Source of the DNA: Mesostigma viride
Taxonomy: Eukaryota; Streptophyta; Mesostigmatophyceae; Mesostigmatales; Mesostigmataceae
Direction of reading: 5' to 3'
Length of the DNA stretch: 64,000 nt
Assembly (NCBI GenBank): GCA_009746045.1
Contig: RPFO01000858.1
Location: 1 to 64,000, forward strand
Below, piece after piece: positions 8,165 through 18,442 of the stretch. The first letter of the stretch is position 1. Every line of letters starts with the position of its first letter. The translations under genes were made by a program, and so were the position numbers. Under the pieces are notes generated by a model. The model ran no database searches and was not told where the DNA came from. It saw only the letters and a program-made list of their open reading frames with translations.

Positions 8165-10639
8165 CTGTCAATAGCCTCGGCGCTGTTGAAGTCCAGCAGT
8201 CCAGCTTCAGCTCCAGCTGTCCACTAACACGCGTATGATCCTCTCGACGCTGCGCACTTGTGCTGCCGTCCGCTCAAGTCAGTGCTGCGCGCCCAGCTGT
8301 GCCTGGCCCGGCGCGCGTGCACGTACACTTTCGTCCGCTCTTATGCTGCAAGTGCTAGTGTCCCCCCCCGGTCACTAGCCTTTGTCGAAAATGCGTAGAA
8401 AACAAATTCCTTGCGCACGTCACCGGTCTTGTGCATAGTGGGCGCCGCCCGGATGACATAGCTCGCGTCCGTGACACCACTCCTACCGTAGTGCAGGGTA
8501 ACATTATTCCCCTGCACCCCCGCGCCGGCTCCTACACCAAGGGCCGGACGCCGACAATCCCGCGATGGATGCTCCACTTGGTGGTCCATTAAGGGGATTC
8601 ACTACAGGGCTATCAGGTGGTGTACCGGCAGCCGCCGAGGAATTCCCTCCCAAACGTGGGGTTTGTGCTGGGGATGACCCCTAGAGCCACGCTCACTACT
8701 CGGGCGTGAGTGATTTTGGGTAGCTCTCTCTGCCGCCTCGAGTGCTGCCACCAGGGAAGGGGCAGGAGAGAAGTGATGGGCCTCTCGTCGCCCTCGCTCA
8801 ATACCGTCAGCCATCGCGTGGTGGCTGGTAAAGTGTGAAACAATGTGCCTTTAGTCTTGGCAGGATGATAAATTAATAATAATCCTCACACACACCCACA
8901 GCTTCCAAACAAGTTACACAATGCTCTAACAAGGCCGGGGTAGGGCATGTTCCTTGTTAGCCTGCAATGTACCTGGTTGTCCATGCGAATCCGCTGGAAG
9001 CGCAGTCCCTTGTTGAACGACCGGTGCTGGAATAGATCCGTGGAAGCGTCCTCTCGGGCACTGTCACGCGAACCGGGTCACGGGGACTGAGCACCTAAAT
9101 ACGTCAAGGACGTGAGATATTCCTGCAGCTTGCCGGAGCTGACAGTTTGTATCCCAGATATAGGGTGTGAGGCAATGGCCAAGACGCCAAATAATGCGTG
9201 AAATCGCAACCCACAAAGCGTTTCCGTATAAAGCACGCAATATAAGGAGATTCGTTTCCGGACGAATCCCTTAGGTCAACCGGACAAGGCCAGGTTGGGG
9301 CGTGCAGGAACCGCAATATGGGTAACGGGTATGGACAGTTAGGATTGTGGGGATCCGACCCCCACAATGAATTACTGCAAGCGGAGTTAGTAAAGGTTCC
9401 GGCCCTTATATAATTCCGTTAATTGCTGATCCGGATCAGATTACAGAAAAACGGGACGGGATAGAGGCCACTAGGAAAGTTTCCTCCGAGTCCAGTTTAA
9501 CACGTATGGCTATTTAAAATAGCGCCTTAATGATTGAGAATGAATGCGAAAGACCTTTGACTTCCTATGCGTCACAGCGCACGATGGTGGCTTAAGAATA
9601 CTTGTCACACAATACGAATAAGCTCAAACCCGGAAAACCGGTTTCGTATATTACAATGTTACCACACAGATTAAAACACTCAATGCGGGAAGACTTACAC
9701 CCAGTAGGCGAGGGATTCACACTCGAGCCCACAGGAGATTTACACTCCAGGATTAAGCGATGGTAAATAATCTGTAGAGCAACGTGGTAAATTACGATAC
9801 AAGGTCCGGAGTGCTGGCATAGCTCGTGCCTTCCTATTTTGTCCCTTCGTCCCCGTTGGTGGCTGCGCCTGGCGCTGCCAACCAGGCATGACGTGAGGTC
9901 CGCGGGGACGGGCTTCTCGAACCGTCTAGAACACATTAAAGACCAGTACGGCTAGAGGCCTCTCCTGAAAATATCCAAATGTCCGTAGGTACCATCATAA
10001 CGCATGTGCAGTGCCACTTGGCTGTCCCGTAACTCCCGTTTAGGCGCTAGGTCTGCCTACGGCGCAAAGGCCAAGTTCGTCAGCAAAACTTCTACACTTA
10101 CTTCCACACGGCTTGCCTCGGCTGCCCACTATACTATGGCCTCGGCACTGGCGCCGGATTACGGTCGGCGCCGATCGACCGGGACGGATAATTTAATACC
10201 ACAAATGGCATGTTGCATCCGTGCAACATTCTATTTCCTTGTCGTTGGGATATGAGTGGGTGCTGGTGGTGGTTTTACTGTCGGCAGGTAGAGTGGCAGT
10301 GGCTTCAACTTCTGTTGCTTTTTTATTGCATTTGCATTTTCATTGGGTCTCTGCAGTTAACAACTGCTTTAAATATCTTATATAGCCGGCTTCAGCTGTA
10401 ATTGCGATGGCATGTTGCTTTTGAATTGTATTCGCACTGGGCACATGCAGTGGGCATTAGGCATTGGTAGTGCAATTACACATGCAGTCACACTTGCAAT
10501 TGCAATGAAGTTGAAATTGAAGCTGCAGCTAAAATTTGCTACGTGCCTACTGGTACAGTCGCATGTGCAGTCAACTTTGTGCTTGTTTATTATAATTTCT
10601 TCTTGCTTTTCGTATTGTGTGGTGGTTAGAATGGTGATG
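8165..10639. other. Unannotated DNA between element A and the hexanucleotide array
   Basis: About 2.5 kb without a supported gene. Open frames here are short (under 145 codons), overlap on opposite strands and show no known motif. I see no LTR ends, terminal inverted repeats or tandem arrays. It may be ordinary intergenic DNA or an old, decayed element. Confidence 0.5.
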
Positions 10640-10818
10640 GCAGGGGCAGGAGCAGGGGCAGGGGCAGGGGCAGGGGCAGGGGCAGGGGCAGGGGCAGGGG
10701 CAGGGGCAGGGGCAGGGGCAGGGGCAGGGGCAGGGGCAGGGGCAGGGGCAGGGGCAGGGGCAGGGGCAGGGGCAGGGGCAGGGGCAGGGGCAGGGGCAGG
10801 GGCAGGGGCAGGGGCAGG
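10640..10818 (+). repeat. (GGGGCA)n array, left half
   Basis: A nearly pure tandem hexanucleotide, GGGGCA on the + strand, ends where the AGTTAA start of element B begins. The last five bases, GCAGG (10814-10818), are the target duplication of B. The array resumes in the same phase and orientation at 31850. Confidence 0.95.
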
Positions 10819-10927
10819 AGTTAACGTAAAGGATTTACGTTAGATGGATAGAGATTGTTACGCTCTTTCCAACGGCACCTTGAACGCCTCATTTGGTTAA
10901 GGAATGTAAAAGTTATGACGTTTCCTA
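10819..10927 (+). repeat. 5' LTR of element B, first part
   Basis: The first 109 bp of the LTR start AGTTAACGTAAAGG and match 23015-23123. The LTR is interrupted after the TA at 10926-10927 by T1 and resumes at 15889. Confidence 0.93.
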
Positions 10928-10963
10928 CAGTACCAACCCGCGGTAACGCAACTAGTTACGCAA

Positions 10964-12085
10964 CAATGGTACTTTCCACGGCGACCGATCGAATGTTTGT
11001 TGCGTAACTACCAAGGACCGATACGGCCCAAAGTGGTGGCGAATTTCGTACTTGAAGTTCCGCACGAGACAGACTGACTGACTTGTTACGAGCTGACCAC
11101 CGGCCCAACACGTAATGTACCTACAGAAGTACAGAACGTAAAAGGGGCCTGGCTGTGTAGTGTATACGTGCGAAGGTGGCCATGGCGGTGCGCGTTCCAT
11201 GAAAACTTGCCTAATTTGTCGGCCGAAATGCAAAAAAGTTATGGAGATCGATGCTGTATGAAAGATACTCCAAAAGATGTTTTGTTGACGAAATATGCAT
11301 TAGGTATGAAAGACCGCTGCCCTTCTTTAACCCACGGTTGCGAGGGGGTCTGATTCGCAAATCTGGCCGCGATGAATATATTAGATTGGCTTCTTGCCAG
11401 AGTGATAGCCAAGATTCCTGGTATTGAACGACGCAGAAGGGAGGGGTTTAAAGTGAGGAAATAGGAATCAAGCGAATTAGCTTTGATTTGTGGCCATTTC
11501 CGGTTTCCTTCGGAGGTAAAGTAAGCAGGCCTGCGCGAAGCGCATTCCAGCCTGCCATGGTTAACTCGCTTTCCTCGCGTGCCAGGCAGGTAATCAGGCC
11601 TGCTGCGGAAGGCTCTTTTTCTGCACCTCATCTACCAATCTGTTTGCGCTTGAACAGTCCGTTATGGCTTGGTTTTAGCGTCATCTCCGGGATGTTCTTA
11701 CCGTTTTGTTCGCCGTTTTGTTTCCTCGCCAAATTTCCCGCAGCTTTTGCTATTTTGACTAACGTTTCCGGTGGCGTGCTTGTAAGATTGTCGAGAACTG
11801 GCCAGGAAGACATTGATTTTGCTGCACGTGCTTCATTTATTTTTTAAAGTTTGTATTAGAGAGTCTATATTGCGTAGTCAGGAAACCGACCTGACCTGCC
11901 TGGTGGCGGCGTCCTTGTTCCAAGAAGCGTGCAAAAGACTGGTCAGTTTCTAGGCGTTATTGCTGTTATTAACGGCATTGCTACATTTTAATCAGATTTT
12001 ACTTTTCTCAGCATGCCATCTGCAAATTTTGTGGTCCATGCCTTACATGCATTCAGGCGTGCTGAATGCCTTGTAATCCATAAGC
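10964..12085. other. T1 interior, left part
   Basis: This region has no supported gene. An extra copy of the sub-terminal sequence TTGCGTAACT occurs near 10999. Open frames of 60-130 codons lie on both strands, overlap each other and show no known domain. Confidence 0.5.
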
Positions 12086-12690
12086 CCCGTGCTTTGTGGA
12101 TGGTGGTTGGACATTACTGTAGGAGGTGATGGCGTATGTGCGTGGATGGTGCTTGAATGGTGGGGGGCTGCAGCAATGCGTGTGTGGATGGTGGTTGGAT
12201 GGCGAGGGATTGCTGCCATGCATGCACTAATGGTTGTTTGATGGTGGTGGGCTGCAGCCATGTGTGCGTGGATGATGGTTGGATGGTGGGGGGTTGCAGC
12301 CATGTGTTGTGCGTGGATGGTGGTTGGATTGTGGGGGGTTCAGCCATGCATGCGTGGATGGTGGTTGGATGGTGAGGTTTTGCTGCCATGCATGCGTGCC
12401 GATGGTGGTTTGATGGTGGGGGGTTGCAGCCATGTGTGCGTGGATGGTGGTTGGAAGATGGGGGGTTGCAGCCATGTGTGCGTGGATGGTGGTTGGATGG
12501 TGGGGGTGCAGCCATGCATGCGTGGATGGCGGTTGGATGGTGGGGGGATGCTGCCATGCATGCATTAATGGTTGTTTGATGGTGGTGGGCTGCAGCCATG
12601 TGTGCGTGGATGATGGTTTGATAGTGGGGGGTTGCAGCCATGCGTGCGTGGATGGTAGTTGGATGATGGGGGTGTAGGGAGTCCTTGATG
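12086..12690 (+). repeat. Minisatellite with a unit of about 42 bp (T1)
   Basis: About a dozen imperfect copies of a G-rich unit contain GCGTGGATGGTGGTTGG and TTGCAGCCATG. All frames look open for a while because units share a stop-free pattern, and the encoded peptides are not genes. The same unit occurs inverted at 13060-13260. Confidence 0.85.
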
Positions 12691-12783
12691 GTGGGGATGT
12701 AGGGACTTCTTGATACTTCTAAGTCATGGATTATAATTAATGGATTAAAGTAAGCTTACTGATTAAATGAGACGAAATTTAGT

Positions 12784-13035
12784 TCAATTGACAATTGACA
12801 ATTGACAATTCAATTGACAATTCAATTGACAATTCAATTGACAATTCAATTGACAACTCAATTGACAATTCAATTGACAATTCAATGCAATCAATTCAAT
12901 TCAATTCAATTCAATTCAATTCAATTCAATTCAATTCAATTCAATTCAATTCAATTCAATTCAATTCAATTCAAGTCAGTTCAGTTCAATTCAATTCTAT
13001 TCAATTTAAATAATTCAATTCAACTTCGCATAGTC
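12784..13035 (+). repeat. CAATTGACAATT and (AATTC)n simple repeats (T1)
   Basis: An array of CAATTGACAATT-type units (to about 12890) passes into a pentanucleotide AATTC array to about 13035. The array is very AT-rich and sits between the two inverted minisatellite arms. Confidence 0.92.
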
Positions 13036-13059
13036 TAGCCGTAAATTTCCTGGATCATG

Positions 13060-13260
13060 AACAATGGGCAGTTGCAACCACCATCCATGCACGCATGGCT
13101 GCACCCCCCACCATCCCACCACCATCCACGCATGCATGGCTGCAACCCCCCACCATCCCACCACCATCCATGCACACATGGCAGCAAATCCTCACCATCC
13201 AACCACTATTTATCCACGCACGCTAGCTGCAGCCCCCAACCATCCAACCATCACAACCCT
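13060..13260 (-). repeat. Inverted copy of the 42-bp minisatellite (T1)
   Basis: This is the reverse complement of the 12086-12690 unit, seen as CCACCATCC...CATGGCTGCA, in about five copies. It is followed by a short CCCTAAACCCTAAA stretch at about 13257-13270. Confidence 0.85.
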
Positions 13261-13270
13261 AAACCCTAAA

Positions 13271-14122
13271 CAGTTGTAAGCCCAGCTCAGCATCTTATAA
13301 TCCTCCTCCTCCTGGCTAAACTGTTTATTTTGACATGACATGGCCAGCATACTGACTGGCACATTATGCCCATGGTTTGTCACCAAGATTTTCTATCACC
13401 CGTATAAGCTTGAAAGCACCCTTGAAGCAGCCCATGGCCAAACAATCACGCAATATGAACGTAGCAAAAGAATAAATAACATCTATGAATGTTATTCAAC
13501 GCATTTAGCGTTAGAAACATGCACTACCACACCATGGTGTGGCATTTGCATGGTAAAAAAAGAGGGCTTTAGAGAGGGCCAGGCAACGGTCGAGAAAGAT
13601 CATCAAGGCTGAAAAGTGACAACGCCTCACAAGATTAAATTCATTTACAAACGTCAGGAAACCATGGGGGAACGATAAACCAGCCATACCTTGCATGGCT
13701 AACGTTACCTTGGCCCAGGCAGTGCCCGCAAAAGCGGCACTTTGCGGCACACAAGCTGTGATGTGACAGAGTGGTCAAAATCGTCAAATCTTTACTGCCG
13801 CTGCCTATATTCAACGACGATGCATGATAACAAGTAATTAAATAAACCTAGACACCCGCCGGGTTGCGCCGTAAAGCACTTGTAGTAATCAATTCCGTCG
13901 AACCTGCCTGATCGCAGTTTTTCCCAGCAAGAACACTGACGGCACGTGGTAAATCGCATCCCCGCGAGCTAAAAATTGATCCGAATCATATTTGGGACGT
14001 ATAAGCTCTATTTCCTGAGTTTGGCCGGGAAATTCGTCCGCAAACGTACAGTAAATTGCAAGCACGGGTGCAAAGCCGCCATGGCTAAGTCGTGCATTTC
14101 CGAAACGCGCACGGTGCCAATT
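13271..14122. other. T1 interior, middle part
   Basis: There is no supported gene. A 90-codon frame (13340-13612) has several Cys residues but no domain I recognise, and an opposite-strand frame overlaps it. No repeat structure is seen. Confidence 0.45.
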
Positions 14123-14535
14123 CACGCACTTCAGGTTGCACGGTGTGGTCGTGCGATTCTGAGAAGTGCGCACCCGGGGGGAAACCGGCCCCTTGCGCAC
14201 TCCCTAGTTACGCACTCCCTAGTAAAGTCGATAGATTGCGTACCTACACCTTTGGAAATGGCATTGTTTTCTTTCAAACGCACACTCCAGGTTGCGCGCG
14301 GTGTGGTTGTGCGATTCTGAGAAGTGCGCACCCGGGGGGAAACCGGCCCCTTGCGCACTCCCTAGTTACGCACTCCCTAGTAAAGTCGATAGATTGCGTA
14401 CCTACACCTTTGGAAATGGCATTGTTTTCTTTCAAACGCACACTCCAGGTTGCGCGCGGTGTGGTCGTGCGATTCTGAGAAGTGCGCACCCGGGGGAAAA
14501 CCGGCCCCTTGAGCACGCAAGTCGGTAGATTGCGT
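14123..14535 (+). repeat. 158-bp tandem repeat, about 2.5 copies (T1)
   Basis: The anchor GCGATTCTGAGAAGTGCGCA recurs at 14153, 14311 and 14469, giving an exact period of 158 bp. Copies are nearly identical, so duplication is recent. The open frames spanning it on both strands repeat with it and are not supported as genes. Confidence 0.92.
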
Positions 14536-14619
14536 ACCTTGGGAGACGGCATTATTAGTACTTACATATGTGTCAGAGACGGTATTAGTACATAAGTGTC
14601 AGATGAGGGTACACATGTA

Positions 14620-14890
14620 TCGGCTTCGTTGTGGATCACGCCACTAAAATGACTAAATACAGTAAGCTTACATACCAAGCGCCGACACTTAGCGTGTGGC
14701 ATGGCAGTACATAGACCGAAGTGGAGCGTGACCCACAACGACGTTGTGGGTCACGCCACCACATAGATGTAGATACCAAGCGCCGACACGGCGTGTGGCA
14801 GTAGACCGAAGTGGAGCGTGACCCACAACGACGTTGTGGGTCACGCCACTAGCTACATACCAACGACACTTAGCGTGTGGCAGACTGGTG
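14620..14890. repeat. Palindromic repeat cluster (T1)
   Basis: The near-perfect palindrome GTGACCCACAACGACGTTGT occurs at about 14729 and 14818, and a half-copy occurs near 14627. Each is flanked by AAGCGCCGACAC or related sequence and by GCGTGTGGCA. The cluster could form hairpins. Confidence 0.8.
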
Positions 14891-15097
14891 GTAGAGCATG
14901 TACCGGGCTGTTTCTACTACATAATACACCCGGCGTGTACACCTGTGTACACCCGTAGTGTACACCCGTGTGCACCCACTTACAGGCGGACTTGTGGATG
15001 ATCAATTATATTTGTTCCTTTTAAAAATGATGATTTAATGTTTATAAATTGCAAGCTAAGATCAAGTGATAATGTATTGTAATTGTTGTACTATCTC

Positions 15098-15179
15098 CGA
15101 CAGGACAACAGCTATCTATCAATGACCGACAGGACAAACAGCTATCTATCATCATTGATAGATAGCTGTTGTCCTGTCG
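15098..15179. repeat. 28-bp inverted repeat hairpin (T1)
   Basis: The arms at 15098-15125 (beginning CGACAGGACAACAGC) and 15152-15179 are exact reverse complements. A third, slightly altered copy lies in the loop (about 15128-15150). Function is unknown. Confidence 0.85.
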
Positions 15180-15888
15180 TACGTACACGTGTATGTAGTA
15201 TGTAATGCGTGCGCCGGACGAGGGTACACGCCGGTTCACGATGATCAAGTGTGAAAAATACGTACACCGCGCCCACAAATTTTTTGGTACATGCACGTTA
15301 TGCACGTCCGATCCACGATTAGTACTTTACATTTCGCACAGAGGATTTCGCACAAGCCATCGTCAATGATGCTATGCTTTCAGTACATATATACAGTCCA
15401 AGCGAACACATTATATTTCATGAGCCTGTCGGGCAAAATTAATTTTGGCGTGTATGCCAAATTTTAACACGTCGATATGCCATGGCGGACCTGGTACTAC
15501 GTACTGTACGTACCGGTGGCAGCCCGTACGCACCTTTCGTAAATACGAGGAAGCCAGACGTAATAACTGAGGATCGATCAATTTCAGACTTCTGACTTCC
15601 GCCTCATCCTTTTTAACCGCAACGCGTCAGTTCATTATTGGCCCCTACATCGAGGGTACCCCATGTTTGTTGCGTTTCTCCCTCGTTGCGGAACCGCAAA
15701 ATCGGTGAGTGCCTTTTGCGGAACTGGCTATGGCGATTCTTCCTGACCCCGTATCTTTCTGTAGACATAAGCTTTTACGCAACGGAAGGTGGCGTTGGGT
15801 AGCCCTACACTTCCTTCATATAAATACGTCATTTAATTTTTTTTGATTAGTTGCGTAACTAGTTGCGTTACCGCGGGTTGGTACTGTA

Positions 15889-16395
15889 GGCTGTGCCGAC
15901 AGTACCCGGCGCGCCACTGTGGGCGCGTACGGACACAGGATGTACAAGTGTCACTTTGATAGTCCGCAGGACGTTGACAGGGCTTGTACAGGACTTGATG
16001 GTCAATTGATAGGTAGGCGTGCTGTAGCGCGCCAGGACCTATGAGACAATTGATGCTGAGTAGTGTACGGATAGATCCACAGGACTAGCCGTATGGACAA
16101 TTGATAGATCTGCGCGCCAAAGGCGTGCCAGAGTCTGTGTAATCAATTGATTGACAGTTCAGCTGTGACAGTACAGCTGAATACTTGGACGCGTCCCTAG
16201 CAACCTATATGTGTGACTTGGTAGCTCTAGGACGCTAGTTCTTGCGTGCACGCTCTCTTGGCACTGCGACCCTGTCGTCTGTGCTGCGTGCAGTCTTGGA
16301 AGTGAGGTGACTTACGTCTGTGTTCCTTATTCATAATAAAGGCAACTTCCTGCAAGAACCATGGCGGAATTCAAGGCATTCACGCTCTCTCAACT
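15889..16395 (+). repeat. 5' LTR of element B, second part
   Basis: The LTR resumes after T1 with GGCTGTGCCGACAG and ends CTCTCAACT at 16395. It matches 23124-23517 plus 31736-31849. An AATAAA-like AATAAAGG near 16337 may be a polyadenylation signal. Internal DNA begins CGTATTACTCG, not a standard tRNA 3'-end primer site. Confidence 0.92.
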
Positions 16396-16419
16396 CGTAT
16401 TACTCGCCTCGTTCCAAAC

Positions 16420-17169
16420 ATGCCAAATTCTGAAGAATTCCGAATTCCAACGGATGAGGAGGTAGCTGCTCCGCCGGCTGACCCCTTACCGGCTCCGCCT
16501 TCGCGCGAGCCCAGGCCGGCTGCGCCATCGTGGCAACAATTGCTTGACGAGGTCACGATTTCGCTCGACGAACTTCATCGTCGGCAGCGCGCAGCACTCC
16601 CATTGCTCGGGGATTTTCCCGAGAACCCCCAACTGCCGCAACTGGTGCCGGCCATTCGTGGGCCGCTGGACACCATTCGAAACATTCTTTCGCAATTCAC
16701 GGTCCAGGTCCGTGGCGGTTTGCGGTCGGTAACTGAGGTCACCACCGCCATCGAGGAGATCGACAACGCCATTTCCTCGCTGACCGGCTACCAGAGAAAC
16801 CTGCAAAACTGGGCATCGACGCGCACGGGGGGCGCGCCGGTGGTCACAACCAACTTATTTCAAGACCTCGCATTGCTGTCGCTGCTCACACGCGGCGTAC
16901 GCAGTCGAGAACGCCAGGTTCTCATTAACCTGGTGGCTTTTCTTGCAGCCTTGCGAGAGTGGATTCCCGCAGGCTGGGAGTTGCTGTCGATTTTTACACA
17001 TCCTCTGCGCCTCGTCGCGCGTCGGCGAATTGAAATTTTCGAACCGACGCAAAACGCAGCCAACACACCGGTGTTGATACATACGGGCGCAGGTCCGGCA
17101 CACACGCCGGATATGGAGGATCCAGCGTACTCCTACCAGTACTGTGATTTTCGCGGCCTCGATTACTGA
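16420..17169 (+). CDS. Element B: upstream ORF1, unknown function
   Basis: A 249-codon frame begins 25 bp after the 5' LTR and ends 161 bp before gag. The product has a Pro-rich acidic N-terminus (residues 1-40), then mostly amphipathic helices (about 40-210), and no signal peptide, zinc finger or enzyme motif that I recognise. Element D has a longer ORF in the same place, so an extra 5' ORF is a feature of the B/D subgroup. In A and C the gag frame starts directly after the LTR. Its role could be structural or regulatory; I cannot assign one. It is intact, with no internal stop. Confidence 0.65.
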   Translation: MPNSEEFRIPTDEEVAAPPADPLPAPPSREPRPAAPSWQQLLDEVTISLDELHRRQRAALPLLGDFPENPQLPQLVPAIRGPLDTIRNILSQFTVQVRGGLRSVTEVTTAIEEIDNAISSLTGYQRNLQNWASTRTGGAPVVTTNLFQDLALLSLLTRGVRSRERQVLINLVAFLAALREWIPAGWELLSIFTHPLRLVARRRIEIFEPTQNAANTPVLIHTGAGPAHTPDMEDPAYSYQYCDFRGLDY

Positions 17170-17330
17170 ATAAATCGGCCCGTTTTCACGTACAAGTCGG
17201 CATTTTGTCGATTTTCAGCGGCGATTCGCGGGGGCGGCGGCGACACCGGCGCAGGCGGCACTTGAGACAGTTTTGTACATACTTTATTTGCTGCTTTGCT
17301 GAGGTGTTTTTGGATAGCTTGTAGTGCAGA

Positions 17331-18442
17331 ATGGCAGACGGGCGCCGTAGCAAAGGTGCCCCAGCCAGTGGGAATAATGGTGGTGCTGGTAGTGGGACAG
17401 CTCACGTAGATGACGTGGGTGTCACCGGGAAATTACCAATGTTCATCACAACCCTAATAATACACAAGCTGTTCTTGGTTATGACCTTACCACCCAGGGT
17501 TTGCTTATTGTGAATCAACTGCAACCTGTCACGTCAGACACAAAGCCCAAGCAGGCTGAGGAGTTTGTGGAGGGGCTAGAGGGGTTTCCAAGTTTGTACG
17601 GTGGTACAAACTATTACCAGATCTGGATAGGTAGCCAGACTTTTGGCAAGTGTACAGATCAGATAAAGGACCTCACTAGAGAGTGTAAGAAGGCCAACAA
17701 GGCCTGGTCCAGCTACGTGGCAGAGTTAAAGGAGCTGCTAGAGGATCAGAGGAAGAAAGTGGGGATCCATTGGCAGGATAAATACCAGGGGTGGGAGGTC
17801 AAGGGAGACCTGATCCAGAACTTCCTTAACTATTGTAAAATGGTTGAGGAGGGCAGGGCTCACGGCTTTAATGTTGCTGACAACATAGCCCTGACAAACT
17901 GGCTCAAGGTTTCTGGGCTGGACAAGGCTACACGTGGCTCCTTAAAGGTCATGTGTGCCCCACACTCAACCCTCAAGGCCTACAAGGTCATAATCAAACA
18001 AGCACTCGAGGCAGAGGAGCTGTTTGAGGGTGGAGTGCCAGCAGTGAAGGCTACCCAGGCAGGTGGGCGTACCCAGGGTGGCTCCAAATCGTCCGAGGCT
18101 GACAGAAGCCAAGGAGGGCGTAGGGGCAACCACAACAAGCGGAAGGCCAATCATTCACCCGACCCTGACGGGAGGTCACACTCCAAGTCGGTGTTCAGGC
18201 GGGTGGGTGGTCAGCCCAAGCAGGGCAACGCGTCTGACAACGGGGGCAGTGGCCAGGGCAAGTCAAAGATACAATGCTACCTGTGCAAGGGGTGGGGGCA
18301 CATCAAGAAGGAGTGTCCCAGCTTCAAGAAGACCCAGGGCCAGGGCAGCAACAAGAATAACAACAACAAGAAGAACAACAACAAGTCCCAGGCAGGCCAG
18401 CCTTCAAAGGGCAGTCAGCAAGAAGACAACAAGGAGCAGTGA
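17331..18442 (+). pseudogene. Element B: Gag with CCHC zinc knuckle
   Basis: The frame opens at ATG 17331. A GGG run near 17430, one base short, moves coding into the frame that is open from 17501 to the TGA at 18440-18442. The capsid-like region (about 17520-18050) is helical. It is followed by a basic Gly/Ser/Lys-rich tail and one zinc knuckle, CX2CX4HX4C, at about 18275-18316 (CYLCKGWGH...C). This would package RNA into particles. The frame ends CAG-TGA-CTG, and the same frame stays open beyond the stop. In element D the corresponding junction is CAG-TGA-CTA, so Pol may be made by stop-codon readthrough. Confidence 0.78.

Larger units (their letters stand above)
10928..15886. mobile_element. 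T1: 4.96-kb inverted-repeat DNA element, apparently non-autonomous
   Basis: The element is bounded by a perfect 36-bp terminal inverted repeat starting CAGTACCAACCCGCGG (10928-10963 and, inverted, 15851-15886). The dinucleotide TA is duplicated on each side (10926-10927, 15887-15888). The empty site is visible in B's other LTR at about 23120, which shows one TA. A TA target and CAGT ends suggest the Tc1/mariner superfamily. No transposase is recognisable; the interior is mostly tandem repeats and noncoding DNA, so it was probably moved by an enzyme encoded elsewhere. The longest open frame (13340-13612) has no motif I recognise. Confidence 0.88.

Noticed and set aside
10412-10843. 143-codon frame ending in Gly-Ala repeats
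   Set aside because: Its second half is the (GGGGCA)n array plus the start of B's LTR, and the first half has no supporting motif.
12043-12677. Several 60-175-codon frames rich in His/Pro or Trp/Gly/Cys
   Set aside because: They are by-products of the 42-bp minisatellite and repeat with its period on both strands.
13257-13270. CCCTAAACCCTAAA as a telomere remnant
   Set aside because: There are only two units, inside a DNA element and next to a CCAACC-rich minisatellite. It is too short to claim.
13340-13612. 90-codon frame in T1 as a possible transposase fragment
   Set aside because: No DDE/D pattern, no helix-turn-helix and no homologue I recognise. An opposite-strand frame of similar length overlaps it.
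12086-14535. CRISPR-like array
   Set aside because: The repeats are contiguous or merge into each other without unique spacers of constant length, and the setting is eukaryotic.
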